64,000 nt of DNA. Origin: Methylophilales bacterium MBRSF5. GTDB taxonomy: Bacteria; Pseudomonadota; Gammaproteobacteria; Burkholderiales; Methylophilaceae. Under the pieces are notes generated by a model. It was given only the letters and a program-made list of their open reading frames with translations. It did not search any database and was not told the origin of the DNA. The stretch's first letter is position 1. Each line of letters starts with the position of its first letter. Both the position numbers and the translations under genes were made by a program. This document shows, piece after piece, positions 29,246 through 37,073 of the stretch. The stretch covers positions 248,001-312,000 of the forward strand of contig CP011001.1 of NCBI GenBank assembly GCA_001044335.1. The letters run 5' to 3'.

Positions 29246-29488
29246 TTATTTCTTAGCTGCTGGTTTCTTAGCTGCTGGTTTCTTAGCTGCTGGTTTCTTA
29301 GCTGCTGGTTTCTTAGCTGCTGGTTTCTTAGCTGCTGGTTTCTTAGCTGCTGGTTTCTTAGCTGCTGGTTTCTTAGCTGCTGGTTTCTTAGCTGCTGGTT
29401 TCTTAGCTGCTGGTTTCTTAGCTGCTGGTTTCTTTGGTTCTGATTTTGTATCTTTACCTAATAATGCATTAATTAATTTTTCTAACAT
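29246..29488 (-). CDS. Histone H1-like lysine/alanine/proline repeat protein
   Basis: An 80-residue basic protein: a short helical head (MLEKLINALLGKDTKSEPKK) followed by twelve identical PAAKK pentapeptides to the C-terminus. Such tails bind DNA non-specifically, as in bacterial H1-like and AlgP-like proteins, so a nucleoid-compacting role is likely but inferred. I choose the ATG at 29488 because AGGGAG (29499-29504) lies upstream and a promoter fits; an in-frame start at 29515 would add nine residues. It is a single-gene unit with its own promoter and terminator. Confidence 0.8.
   Translation of the reverse strand: MLEKLINALLGKDTKSEPKKPAAKKPAAKKPAAKKPAAKKPAAKKPAAKKPAAKKPAAKKPAAKKPAAKKPAAKKPAAKK
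29249..29428 (-). repeat. Twelve perfect 15-bp tandem repeats coding PAAKK
   Basis: The unit on the coding strand is CCAGCAGCTAAGAAA; twelve copies follow one another without a single base difference, in frame, ending at the stop codon. The absence of synonymous changes points to recent expansion or continual homogenisation by slippage. Confidence 0.97.
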
Positions 29489-29531
29489 ATCTCTATTGCT
29501 CCCTATAAATAACATTAAAGATTAAATGGTA

Positions 29532-29559
29532 ATTATATTGCTTCTATTTAATGATGCAA
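29532..29559 (-). promoter_or_regulatory. Promoter of the histone-like gene
   Basis: Minus-strand TTGCAT (plus 29554-29559) and a perfect TATAAT (29532-29537) are 16 bases apart. Predicted start near 29525 gives a leader of about 37 bases containing AGGGAG. Confidence 0.5.
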
Positions 29560-29577
29560 GTACTTTGTAATTAGAAA

Positions 29578-30852
29578 CTAAAGTTCATAGATTTTTTCTC
29601 CATCCACAAATGTATGGCTGACTCTTCCTTGAAGTTCATATTCAAATGGAATATTTTTTCCAGACGTTTTAATTGAACTTTGTGATGGAATCCAGCTTAA
29701 AGATTCGTCATATAAACAAAAATCTATTTTGGAACATTTATTATGATCATATTTTTTATTGTTTAAAATTTTATTCGGCTCCAAACTAATTTTTGAAAGT
29801 AGCTTCGTAATGTTAATTTGATGATCCTGTGCAATTTTAAATATCAATGGTAAAAACGTCTCAAAGGATGATGCACCAGGCTCTGATTCTTCGAAAGGTA
29901 GCATTTTTTTATCTAGATCAACTGGGCAGTGATCTGATGAAATAGCATCAATAATATCATTTTGAATACTATTAAAAATCTCCTTTTGGTCATTTTTTGA
30001 TCTTAATGGGGGGGCGAGATGATAATTAGTGTCATATCCATCAATATCCTGCTCACTGAATAAAAGCTGATTAATAGAAACATCACAGGTTACATTAATA
30101 TTCTCATTTTTTGCTTTTTCAATAATCTCAAGCGACTCTTTACAGGAAATTTTGGATAAATGAATTTTTGTACCAATGTCTTTTGATAAGGCTAGATATT
30201 TTAAAATTTCAATAATTTCTGAATTTCGATTTGATCCTTTCAAACCAAGCCTTGTCGCAATTGAACTTTCATTTACAAAAGTATTTTTTGATAAGTAATT
30301 TTCAGTTGGGCGCAAGAAGAGAGTAAATCCAAAGGTTTTGGCATATTCAAAAGCCCTCAATAGAACTTTGGTATCTATAATTGGTTGCTCGGCTTGTGAA
30401 AACCCGATAGCTCCAGCGTCAAATAACTCTTTCATTTCCGACAGCTGCTCTCCAGCTAAATTTTTTGTTATTGCTGCAAATGGTTTTATATTGATTGGAT
30501 AGATTTTATTTGCTTTAGATATAAGATCCTTTATTAGACTTGGCTCATCAAGAACTGGATCGGTAGCTGGTTGACAACAAACATTAGTAATTCCCCCTGC
30601 AATTGCAGCAGATATCTCTTGATCTAATATTGACCTATGCTCCTCACCGGGAGTTTTAAGATTTGAATACAGATCTGTTATTACCGGAACTAATAATTTA
30701 TCCGTGCCATCGATAATTTGACATTTCTTGTTAATGTTATTTTCGTTGTGCGAGAGGTTTTCAATCTTACCTTTATTGATATAAATATTCTGATTTTTTT
30801 GTATTTCACTATTAGAATCAAAAACATTAATATTTTTGATGAGGTATTTCAT
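29578..30852 (-). CDS. pyrX: Non-catalytic dihydroorotase homologue (PyrC'/PyrX)
   Basis: Has the dihydroorotase/amidohydrolase fold at 424 residues but lacks the metal site: the HxH after the second strand is replaced ([15 protein letters not shown]) and the usual SDHAPH reads SSDHCPVD. In Pseudomonas and relatives such a PyrC' is needed as a structural partner of aspartate transcarbamoylase. It overlaps pyrB by ATGA, as expected for a stoichiometric partner. A true dihydroorotase must be encoded elsewhere. Inactivity is inferred from the missing ligands. Confidence 0.85.
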   Translation of the reverse strand: MKYLIKNINVFDSNSEIQKNQNIYINKGKIENLSHNENNINKKCQIIDGTDKLLVPVITDLYSNLKTPGEEHRSILDQEISAAIAGGITNVCCQPATDPVLDEPSLIKDLISKANKIYPINIKPFAAITKNLAGEQLSEMKELFDAGAIGFSQAEQPIIDTKVLLRAFEYAKTFGFTLFLRPTENYLSKNTFVNESSIATRLGLKGSNRNSEIIEILKYLALSKDIGTKIHLSKISCKESLEIIEKAKNENINVTCDVSINQLLFSEQDIDGYDTNYHLAPPLRSKNDQKEIFNSIQNDIIDAISSDHCPVDLDKKMLPFEESEPGASSFETFLPLIFKIAQDHQINITKLLSKISLEPNKILNNKKYDHNKCSKIDFCLYDESLSWIPSQSSIKTSGKNIPFEYELQGRVSHTFVDGEKIYEL

Positions 30853-31796
30853 TTTTTCTCCATCAATAAAGACATAACTGCCATTCGAATTGCAATTCCA
30901 AAACTGACTTGAGGAAGGATCACTGCCTTATTGGAGTCTGCAACTGAGGATTCAATTTCAACCCCTCGATTCATTGGGCCTGGGTGCATAATAATACAAT
31001 CAGGATTAGCTAACTCGACTCTTTTTGATGTTAAACCATATGTTTTGAAATATTCTTCTTGGCTTGGAATTAAAGCATTATCCATCCTCTCTTTTTGTAA
31101 CCTAAGCATCATGATCACGTCTACATCCTTAACTCCATGATCAAGATTATCAAAAGGAATTACTCCAAGATCTTTAACACCATAAGGCATCAAAGTTTGC
31201 GGAGCTATCACTCTTATTTCTGGTACACCAAGAATACTCAGCGCATTAATTTCGGAACGAGCAACCCTGGAATGCTTAATGTCCCCGACAATAGCAATTT
31301 TTAATTTTTTAAAGTCTTTTTTATAGTGTCTAATTGTAAATGCATCCAATAATCCTTGGGTTGGGTGTGAGTGATAACCATCACCCGCATTAACAACTTT
31401 AATGTTTTTATTAATATGGTTTGCTATGAAATGAGCAGCACCCGACTTGTTATGCCTAATCACAAACATGTCAGCATGCATTGCTATTAAATTATTTATC
31501 GTATCAAGAATAGACTCACCTTTAGATTGTGATGAGGTACTTACATTAAGGTTAATAACATCTGCTGAAAGTTTTTTTGCTGCAATTTCAAAAGTGGTTC
31601 TGGTTCTAGTGCTATTTTCAAAAAATAGATTACAAATTGTTTGCCCGTTTAATAAATCAGTTTTTTTGACATTGTTATTTTCAAGATCTAAAAATGAATC
31701 AGCTCGTGCGAAAATGTCTTCAATAATTTTTCTTGATAGTCCTTCAATACACAACAAGTGTTGAAGTTGTCCATTTTTTAATTGAATGTTATGCAT
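30849..31796 (-). CDS. pyrB: Aspartate carbamoyltransferase catalytic subunit
   Basis: Makes N-carbamoyl-aspartate, the committed step of pyrimidine synthesis. Carbamoyl-phosphate site [13 protein letters not shown] near residue 58, SKGESILDT near 90, [12 protein letters not shown] near 138 and [11 protein letters not shown] near 280 are all present. Length 315. No pyrI regulatory gene is adjacent; instead it is coupled to pyrX, and overlaps ruvX by 8 bases upstream. Confidence 0.95.
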   Translation of the reverse strand: MHNIQLKNGQLQHLLCIEGLSRKIIEDIFARADSFLDLENNNVKKTDLLNGQTICNLFFENSTRTRTTFEIAAKKLSADVINLNVSTSSQSKGESILDTINNLIAMHADMFVIRHNKSGAAHFIANHINKNIKVVNAGDGYHSHPTQGLLDAFTIRHYKKDFKKLKIAIVGDIKHSRVARSEINALSILGVPEIRVIAPQTLMPYGVKDLGVIPFDNLDHGVKDVDVIMMLRLQKERMDNALIPSQEEYFKTYGLTSKRVELANPDCIIMHPGPMNRGVEIESSVADSNKAVILPQVSFGIAIRMAVMSLLMEKK

Positions 31797-32274
31797 TTAA
31801 AGGCCTTATTTGTTTATCAACTTCATTGAAGTGCGATTGCAATATTATGTCTGCAGCTATTTGATCAACAAAAGAGGTATTGTTTTTTTGTTTTTTATTA
31901 CTCAGGTCTTTTATTAACTCCTCAGCAGATGTTGAGCTGTAATTTTCATTTACAAAGAAAATGGGCAGGTTTATGTTTTTTTCGATTTCTTTTGCAGTGT
32001 TTAAACAAAACTTTGTCGTTTCATTGGCACTTGAATCTCGGTTTGATGGGAGTCCTAAGACTAAATATATTGGCTGCCATTCGTTAACAAGCTGTTTAAT
32101 TTTTTCTATGCGCTGGTTTTTATTTTTTGAGTAAAAAGTAACTAGGTTTCTTGAGGTTTTAAGGACGTTATTACCGACTGCTACACCAGTTTTTTTTATG
32201 CCTAAATCAAATGCAAGTACCGATCCTTTTTTTTTATTTATTTCTTTAAGATCATAATTATTTAATTTCGTCAT
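31789..32274 (-). CDS. ruvX: RuvX/YqgF-type RNase H-fold nuclease
   Basis: RNase-H-fold protein implicated in pre-16S rRNA 5' processing and Holliday-junction resolution. The first acidic residue is in [17 protein letters not shown], a glutamate is in [13 protein letters not shown] and the last aspartate in [15 protein letters not shown]. Length 161 is slightly long because of an N-terminal extension of about 15 residues. First gene of ruvX-pyrB-pyrX; pyrR, often between them, is absent. Confidence 0.88.
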   Translation of the reverse strand: MTKLNNYDLKEINKKKGSVLAFDLGIKKTGVAVGNNVLKTSRNLVTFYSKNKNQRIEKIKQLVNEWQPIYLVLGLPSNRDSSANETTKFCLNTAKEIEKNINLPIFFVNENYSSTSAEELIKDLSNKKQKNNTSFVDQIAADIILQSHFNEVDKQIRPLNA

Positions 32275-32279
32275 GATTT

Positions 32280-32348
32280 AAAAAAAAGGGTGGGGAAGGG
32301 TTTAAAAAAACCAAAGTTGAATTTAAATTTTTTGTATGTGTTCTTCAA
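32280..32348 (-). promoter_or_regulatory. Candidate promoter and pyrimidine-rich leader of ruvX-pyrB-pyrX
   Basis: Minus-strand TTGAAG (plus 32343-32348) and TAAATT (32320-32325) are 17 bases apart. Transcription from about 32313 would read a leader with runs of seven and eight U separated by a C-rich block (plus-strand A-runs at 32304-32310 and 32280-32287, G-rich 32288-32300). No ribosome-binding site is seen before ruvX. Confidence 0.35.
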
Positions 32349-32370
32349 CGCATTGAATAATAACATAATT

Positions 32371-33447
32371 TTATTTTTCTATAAATTCTTTTACTTCTAA
32401 ACCAAAACCCATCATGCTAGGCATTTTCCTGGGTGATGCCAATAATTTCATATTTTTTATACCAAGATCAACCAGTATTTGAGAGCCAATTCCATAATTT
32501 CTCAAATCATTTTCTTTATTTTTTGGCTGCTGATCTAGATCACCAATTTTCTTTAGATTTGCTGAGGAGCCATAATTTAGAAATAACATAACCCCATTTT
32601 TTTCTTTAGAAATTTTTTTAAAAGCTTCATTGGGCGTCCATGAATGTTTATCATTTTTTACAATAAAGTCGAGAATAGTTAATGGCTCATGCACTCTAAC
32701 CATCACGTCATCATTGGGATCAATTTCTCCTTTAACAAAAGCCAAATGAATACTGTTAGAAATTTTATCCTTATAAGTAATAAGTTTAAACTCTCCAAAT
32801 GTTGTTGAAACAACATCCTCTTCAGTTCTTAAAATAAGTTTTTCTTTTTTTCTTCTATACTCAATGAGGTCAGCAATGGAGCCAATTTTTAAATGATGTT
32901 TTTTTGCAAAATCTTTTAGATCATCGAGACGAGCCATCGATCCGTCATCATTGAGAATCTCACAAATTACCCCATAAGGTTGAAATCCAGCGATTTGCGA
33001 TAAATCACAACCAGCTTCTGTATGACCTGCTCGATATAGAACACCACCTGAATGTGATATTAATGGAAAGATATGTCCAGGCCGAACAATACTATTTTTT
33101 GTTGCACTTGGGTGAATCGCAGCTTTGACTGTAGTAGATCGATCGCTAGCTGAAATTCCAGTCGTTACTCCATCAGCAGCCTCTATGGAAACAGTAAAAT
33201 TAGTTCCTAGTTTTGCTTCATTCTCTTGCACCATTAAGGGCAGATTTAACTGGCGTGCTTTATCTTCAGTGAGTGTTAGACAAATTAATCCTCTACCAAA
33301 TTTGGCCATAAAGTTGATAATTTCAGGTGACACATTATCAGCTGGAATAAACAGATCTCCTTCATTTTCCCGATCTTCATCATCAACCAGGACTACCATT
33401 TTTCCCAACTTAAGGTCTTCAATTATTGAATCAATATTATCTAACAT
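32371..33447 (-). CDS. ribBA: DHBP synthase with degenerate GTP cyclohydrolase II domain
   Basis: The N-terminal 200 residues form 3,4-dihydroxy-2-butanone-4-phosphate synthase (RibB): VVLVDDEDRENEGDLFIPAD, the acidic active-site loop, and AGHTEAGCDLSQIAG are intact. The C-terminal 150 residues resemble GTP cyclohydrolase II but the zinc and GTP motif (HSECLTGD...RCDC) is gone, reading RVHEPLTILDF with no cysteines; only the tail GIGSQILVDLGIKNMKLL remains. So it should supply only the four-carbon unit of riboflavin. Gap of 3 bases to ribE upstream. Confidence 0.9.
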   Translation of the reverse strand: MLDNIDSIIEDLKLGKMVVLVDDEDRENEGDLFIPADNVSPEIINFMAKFGRGLICLTLTEDKARQLNLPLMVQENEAKLGTNFTVSIEAADGVTTGISASDRSTTVKAAIHPSATKNSIVRPGHIFPLISHSGGVLYRAGHTEAGCDLSQIAGFQPYGVICEILNDDGSMARLDDLKDFAKKHHLKIGSIADLIEYRRKKEKLILRTEEDVVSTTFGEFKLITYKDKISNSIHLAFVKGEIDPNDDVMVRVHEPLTILDFIVKNDKHSWTPNEAFKKISKEKNGVMLFLNYGSSANLKKIGDLDQQPKNKENDLRNYGIGSQILVDLGIKNMKLLASPRKMPSMMGFGLEVKEFIEK

Positions 33448-33450
33448 GAA

Positions 33451-34020
33451 TTATCCATTTAATGCATAGCGAGCAAGCATATCAATTTCAAAATTTAATT
33501 GATCATTTATTTTATTATTCTTAAATGTTGTGTGCTCTATTGTATGTGGAATAAGATTGAGGAAGAAATTCTTTTTATCAACTTTGTTAACCGTTAGGCT
33601 AACTCCGTTTATCGCCACAGACCCTTTAACAGCTATAAATTTTTGAAATTCGCTTGGAATCTCCATAACCCAAATTTGCGAATCAGATTCTTTTTTTATA
33701 TCTTTTAAGATAGCTTTTGAATCAATATGACCAAAAACAAAATGGCCACCGACTTTATCTCCAATTTTTAATGACTCTTCTAAGTTAACTTCTTGATGCA
33801 AATAAAAAGGAACTACTTTTGAAAGTGTCTCTTGGGACAAGTAAAAATCAAGGGTATTGTTAGTAAAATGTGTTACGGTCAGACATGCCCCATTGACACA
33901 AATGCTATCACCAAGCTCGATATTAAATTTTCCATCGTATTCAATCGTCAATTGTATGTCAGTATCAATATCTTTGATACTAATGATCTTACCAATTGTT
34001 TTAATAATCCCTGTAAACAT
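33451..34020 (-). CDS. ribE: Riboflavin synthase, alpha subunit
   Basis: Dismutates two 6,7-dimethyl-8-ribityllumazines to riboflavin. It starts with the hallmark MFTGIIKTIGKI and has the two tandem lumazine-binding barrels: SICVNGACLTVT in the first half and GSVAINGVSLTVN in the second. Length 189 is slightly short but both barrels are complete. Divergent from lolC over 53 bases. Confidence 0.94.
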   Translation of the reverse strand: MFTGIIKTIGKIISIKDIDTDIQLTIEYDGKFNIELGDSICVNGACLTVTHFTNNTLDFYLSQETLSKVVPFYLHQEVNLEESLKIGDKVGGHFVFGHIDSKAILKDIKKESDSQIWVMEIPSEFQKFIAVKGSVAINGVSLTVNKVDKKNFFLNLIPHTIEHTTFKNNKINDQLNFEIDMLARYALNG

Positions 34021-34073
34021 GCCATAATTCTAACAGATCAACTCATCATCATTTAACAAATGATTTTTTTCAA

Positions 34074-35336
34074 ATGAAATCTTTTTTTTTAGATTTTTGG
34101 GTATCCAGAAAAATTTTAATCAATGGTAGTAAAAATCGTTTTTTATCTTTTATTGGCTTCTCAAGTATTTTAGGAATATCTATTGGTGTAATGGCATTAA
34201 TTGTTGTGATGTCAGTTATGAATGGATTTCATTTTGAGTTAAAGAAAAGAATCCTTGATGCCACATCTCACATTGAAATTACTGGTGGCCTGGATGATCA
34301 AAATGAAATTAATCAATTAATAAAAAAAATTACTGATTTGAAACATGTAAAAGCAGTCTCACCATATGTTTCAGGAGAAGGTCTTTTATCAAATAGATCT
34401 GTAAATAGAGGGGTCTTGGTTAAAGGGATAGATCCTCAATATGAAAATAATGTTAACCAACTTTTAAATAAGGTTGTCAAAGGCTCTAAAAAATTCTCAA
34501 GCAAGCCATTTGAGATAATTATTGGTGTTGATCTTGCACGATTGTTAGGTGTTGATATTGGTGACGATGTTTCATTATTGATTCCTAAGCTCAATTTTAG
34601 TCCAATCGGAAATTATCCAACAATAAAAAAATTTAATATTGTTGGTATTTTTGATGCGGGTATTTATGAGTTTGATAGCAGTTTAGCTCTAATTGATTAT
34701 CAAGATGCTCAGAAAATTTTCTTTAAAAATCAAAAAACAAAATTCTCTGCAATGCAAATTCAATTAACAGACTCTAATGAAACATTAAATGTTGAGTCTG
34801 ATATAAAAAAAATTCTAATCGAACTGAATATCAATTCATTTATTAATAATTGGACAAATAAAAATAAAAATTTTTTTAGTGCGGTTCAAATGGAAAAGAG
34901 AGTAATGGCCATAATTTTAACTTTAATTATAGCCGTTGCTGCATTCAACTTAGTGGCATCATTAGCAATGAGCGTGCAGGATAGAAAAAAAGATATAGCA
35001 ATATTGATGACTATTGGATTTTCAAAATTTCAAATTATAAGAATTTTTATCTTTCAAGGATTCATTATTGGGTTTATAGGATCTTTGTTAGGCTTGTTTT
35101 TTGGAGTTGTAATTGCGTCCAATATTAATATCATCGTCCCGTTTATTGAAGGTCTGTTTAATATTCAATTTTTATCAAAAGATATTTATTACATCAACGA
35201 ACTTCCTTCATTAATTATTCCAATGGATATAGTTTTTGTAATATTGGTATCAATTATCTTGTCTCTGTTTGCTACCATTTACCCCAGTCAAATGGCAGCA
35301 AAATTAAATCCTGGTGAAATTTTAAAAAATGAGTAA
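34074..35336 (+). CDS. lolC: Lipoprotein-releasing system permease LolC/LolE family
   Basis: Inner-membrane subunit of the Lol ABC transporter that extracts lipoproteins to LolA. It has one N-terminal helix (about residues 25-50), a periplasmic MacB-like domain of about 220 residues (SHIEITGGL... onward), then three helices with the FtsX signature (RKKDIAILMTIGFSKFQI). Length 420. Only one permease gene adjoins lolD, so the complex may be a homodimer (LolF-like); a LolE elsewhere cannot be excluded. First gene of the envelope operon; a hairpin plus T-run lies just upstream. Confidence 0.9.
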   Translation: MKSFFLDFWVSRKILINGSKNRFLSFIGFSSILGISIGVMALIVVMSVMNGFHFELKKRILDATSHIEITGGLDDQNEINQLIKKITDLKHVKAVSPYVSGEGLLSNRSVNRGVLVKGIDPQYENNVNQLLNKVVKGSKKFSSKPFEIIIGVDLARLLGVDIGDDVSLLIPKLNFSPIGNYPTIKKFNIVGIFDAGIYEFDSSLALIDYQDAQKIFFKNQKTKFSAMQIQLTDSNETLNVESDIKKILIELNINSFINNWTNKNKNFFSAVQMEKRVMAIILTLIIAVAAFNLVASLAMSVQDRKKDIAILMTIGFSKFQIIRIFIFQGFIIGFIGSLLGLFFGVVIASNINIIVPFIEGLFNIQFLSKDIYYINELPSLIIPMDIVFVILVSIILSLFATIYPSQMAAKLNPGEILKNE

Positions 35337-35994
35337 TGTAGTTGAAATTAAAAATTTAACAAAAAGATTTCCATCTTTGGAAAAGCCTCTGTTTGATCGA
35401 TTATCAATTGAAATCAATGATTCTTCAGTCATAACCGGTGTGTCTGGGTCAGGGAAAACAACTTTTATGCAAATCATTGCCGGGCTGGATACATTCGATC
35501 AGGGAGATGTTGCTGTACTTGGAAAGAGTTTAAGTTCCTTAAGTTCTTCTCAGGTGTCCACTTTTAGAAGAAAAGAATTTGGATTTATATATCAGTTTCA
35601 TCATCTATTGAATGATTTTAATGTTCTAGAGAATGTAAAGTTACCTTTATTGTTAAATGGGTACGATGATGATAAAGCTACAAAAAAAGCAAAAAATCTA
35701 ATTCATCAGGTAGGGCTTAACGAGAGATTGCATCATTTTCCGAATCAATTATCTGGTGGAGAAAGGCAGAGAGTTGCAGTGTGTAGAGCTGTTGTTCACG
35801 ATCCAAAAATTATATTTGCAGATGAACCTACTGGAAATTTGGATAAAAAAAATTCTAGAATAGTTATTGATTTGCTTATTAAGCTAGCTAAAGAAAAATC
35901 GATCTCATTGATAATGGTGACGCATGACTTATCTGTGCTAAAAAAATTTAAAAACAAACTTGAGTTTGTCGATGGAAAATTGAAAAAATGTTAA
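35329..35994 (+). CDS. lolD: Lipoprotein-releasing system ATPase LolD
   Basis: ATPase that powers lipoprotein release. Walker A GVSGSGKTTF near residue 38, signature LSGGERQRVAVCRA near 140, Walker B IIFADEPTGNLD near 160 and the switch His in MVTHDL. Length 221 fits LolD. It overlaps lolC by 8 bases. Confidence 0.95.
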   Translation: MSNVVEIKNLTKRFPSLEKPLFDRLSIEINDSSVITGVSGSGKTTFMQIIAGLDTFDQGDVAVLGKSLSSLSSSQVSTFRRKEFGFIYQFHHLLNDFNVLENVKLPLLLNGYDDDKATKKAKNLIHQVGLNERLHHFPNQLSGGERQRVAVCRAVVHDPKIIFADEPTGNLDKKNSRIVIDLLIKLAKEKSISLIMVTHDLSVLKKFKNKLEFVDGKLKKC

Positions 35995-36036
35995 TATTCT
36001 TTTTGAATCATTAATGCTTAATTAAGGAGTTGTAGA

Positions 36037-36642
36037 GTGTGGGATATTATTCAAGGTGCTGGGTGGCCAATTTGGCCTTTAATTTTTGCTTCAATTCTTG
36101 CTCTAGCAATTATCATTGAAAGATTGTGGGCCTTAAGGTCAGAAATAATTGCACCAAAAAATTTATTGAATGAAGTCAGGGCATTAATTGACCAAAAAGG
36201 CGTCAATAAAAAATCCATTGACTTATTGAGAGAGCACTCATACTTAGGTGAAATATTTGCTACCGCGCTTGATCATATCTCTAGCTCTCCTGGATTGATA
36301 AAAGAATCAATCGAAGAAACTGGAAGGGCAGTTTTCCATAAATTAGAAAAATACTTATCCACTTTAGGAACTATCGCAACGGTTGCTCCATTGCTTGGCC
36401 TTTTCGGGACCATCATTGGTATGGTTGAATTATTTAGCTCATTCACTAGCAGCGGTGCCGATGTAACTGTCTTTGCTAGAGGTATTTCAATAGCGTTATA
36501 CAATACAGCCGGCGGAATTGTTGTGGCTGTTCCAGCCATGATTATGTACAGATTTTTTAAAAATAAAGTTGAATCACTTATAGTTGAGATGGAACAACAG
36601 GCCATTACCTTAGTTGAAATCATTCATCATAAAGGAAAATAA
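36037..36642 (+). CDS. exbB: ExbB/TolQ-family proton-channel protein
   Basis: Three-helix inner-membrane subunit of a MotA/TolQ/ExbB stator that uses proton flow to energise outer-membrane processes. Helix 1 at about residues 12-30 (PLIFASILALAIIIERLWAL), helix 2 at about 112-134 (TVAPLLGLFGTIIGMVELF) and helix 3 at about 155-178. Start is GTG at 36037 with an excellent AAGGAG at 36024-36029. Paired with exbD and followed by msbA, an order common in proteobacteria. No tonB or tol-pal gene is adjacent, so its client is unknown. Confidence 0.88.
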   Translation: MWDIIQGAGWPIWPLIFASILALAIIIERLWALRSEIIAPKNLLNEVRALIDQKGVNKKSIDLLREHSYLGEIFATALDHISSSPGLIKESIEETGRAVFHKLEKYLSTLGTIATVAPLLGLFGTIIGMVELFSSFTSSGADVTVFARGISIALYNTAGGIVVAVPAMIMYRFFKNKVESLIVEMEQQAITLVEIIHHKGK

Positions 36643-36645
36643 CTA

Positions 36646-37065
36646 ATGAATTTCAGAAGAGGCAGTCAAGAAGATGAGTTAGAGATAAACTTTATCCCTC
36701 TTATTGATGTTTTACTGGTGATCATTATTTTTCTTGTGGTGAGCACAACGTTCTCTAAATTTAGTGAATTAAAAATCAATCTTCCAACTGCTGAGGCAAT
36801 ACCTCAAGATAAGGATCTTGATAAAGTGGATATTGTAATTACCAGTGATAATCAGTACTTTATTAACGATGTACAAATCACGGACAATACCATTGCTGGT
36901 ATCCTAGAGGAGTTAAAAAACTTAAAATCAAAATTTAATAACGATTTACCAACAGTTATTATTAATGCTGATGCGATGTCCAACCACCAATCTGTGATAA
37001 ATGTTATGGAGGCAGCCAGACTGTCTGGTCTTAATAAAGTTACTTTTGCCACAAAGGTTAATTAA
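36646..37065 (+). CDS. exbD: ExbD/TolR-family protein
   Basis: Single-span partner of ExbB. The membrane segment with the proton-carrying aspartate is INFIPLIDVLLVIIIFLVV (residues about 14-32), followed by a periplasmic domain of about 100 residues (VDIVITSDNQYFIND...). Length 139. Three bases separate it from exbB. Confidence 0.9.
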   Translation: MNFRRGSQEDELEINFIPLIDVLLVIIIFLVVSTTFSKFSELKINLPTAEAIPQDKDLDKVDIVITSDNQYFINDVQITDNTIAGILEELKNLKSKFNNDLPTVIINADAMSNHQSVINVMEAARLSGLNKVTFATKVN

Positions 37066-37073
37066 ACCTCTCG

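Noticed and set aside
29249-29428. Regular short repeats suggesting a CRISPR array
   Set aside because: The units are contiguous 15-base copies with no spacers, in frame within a coding sequence.
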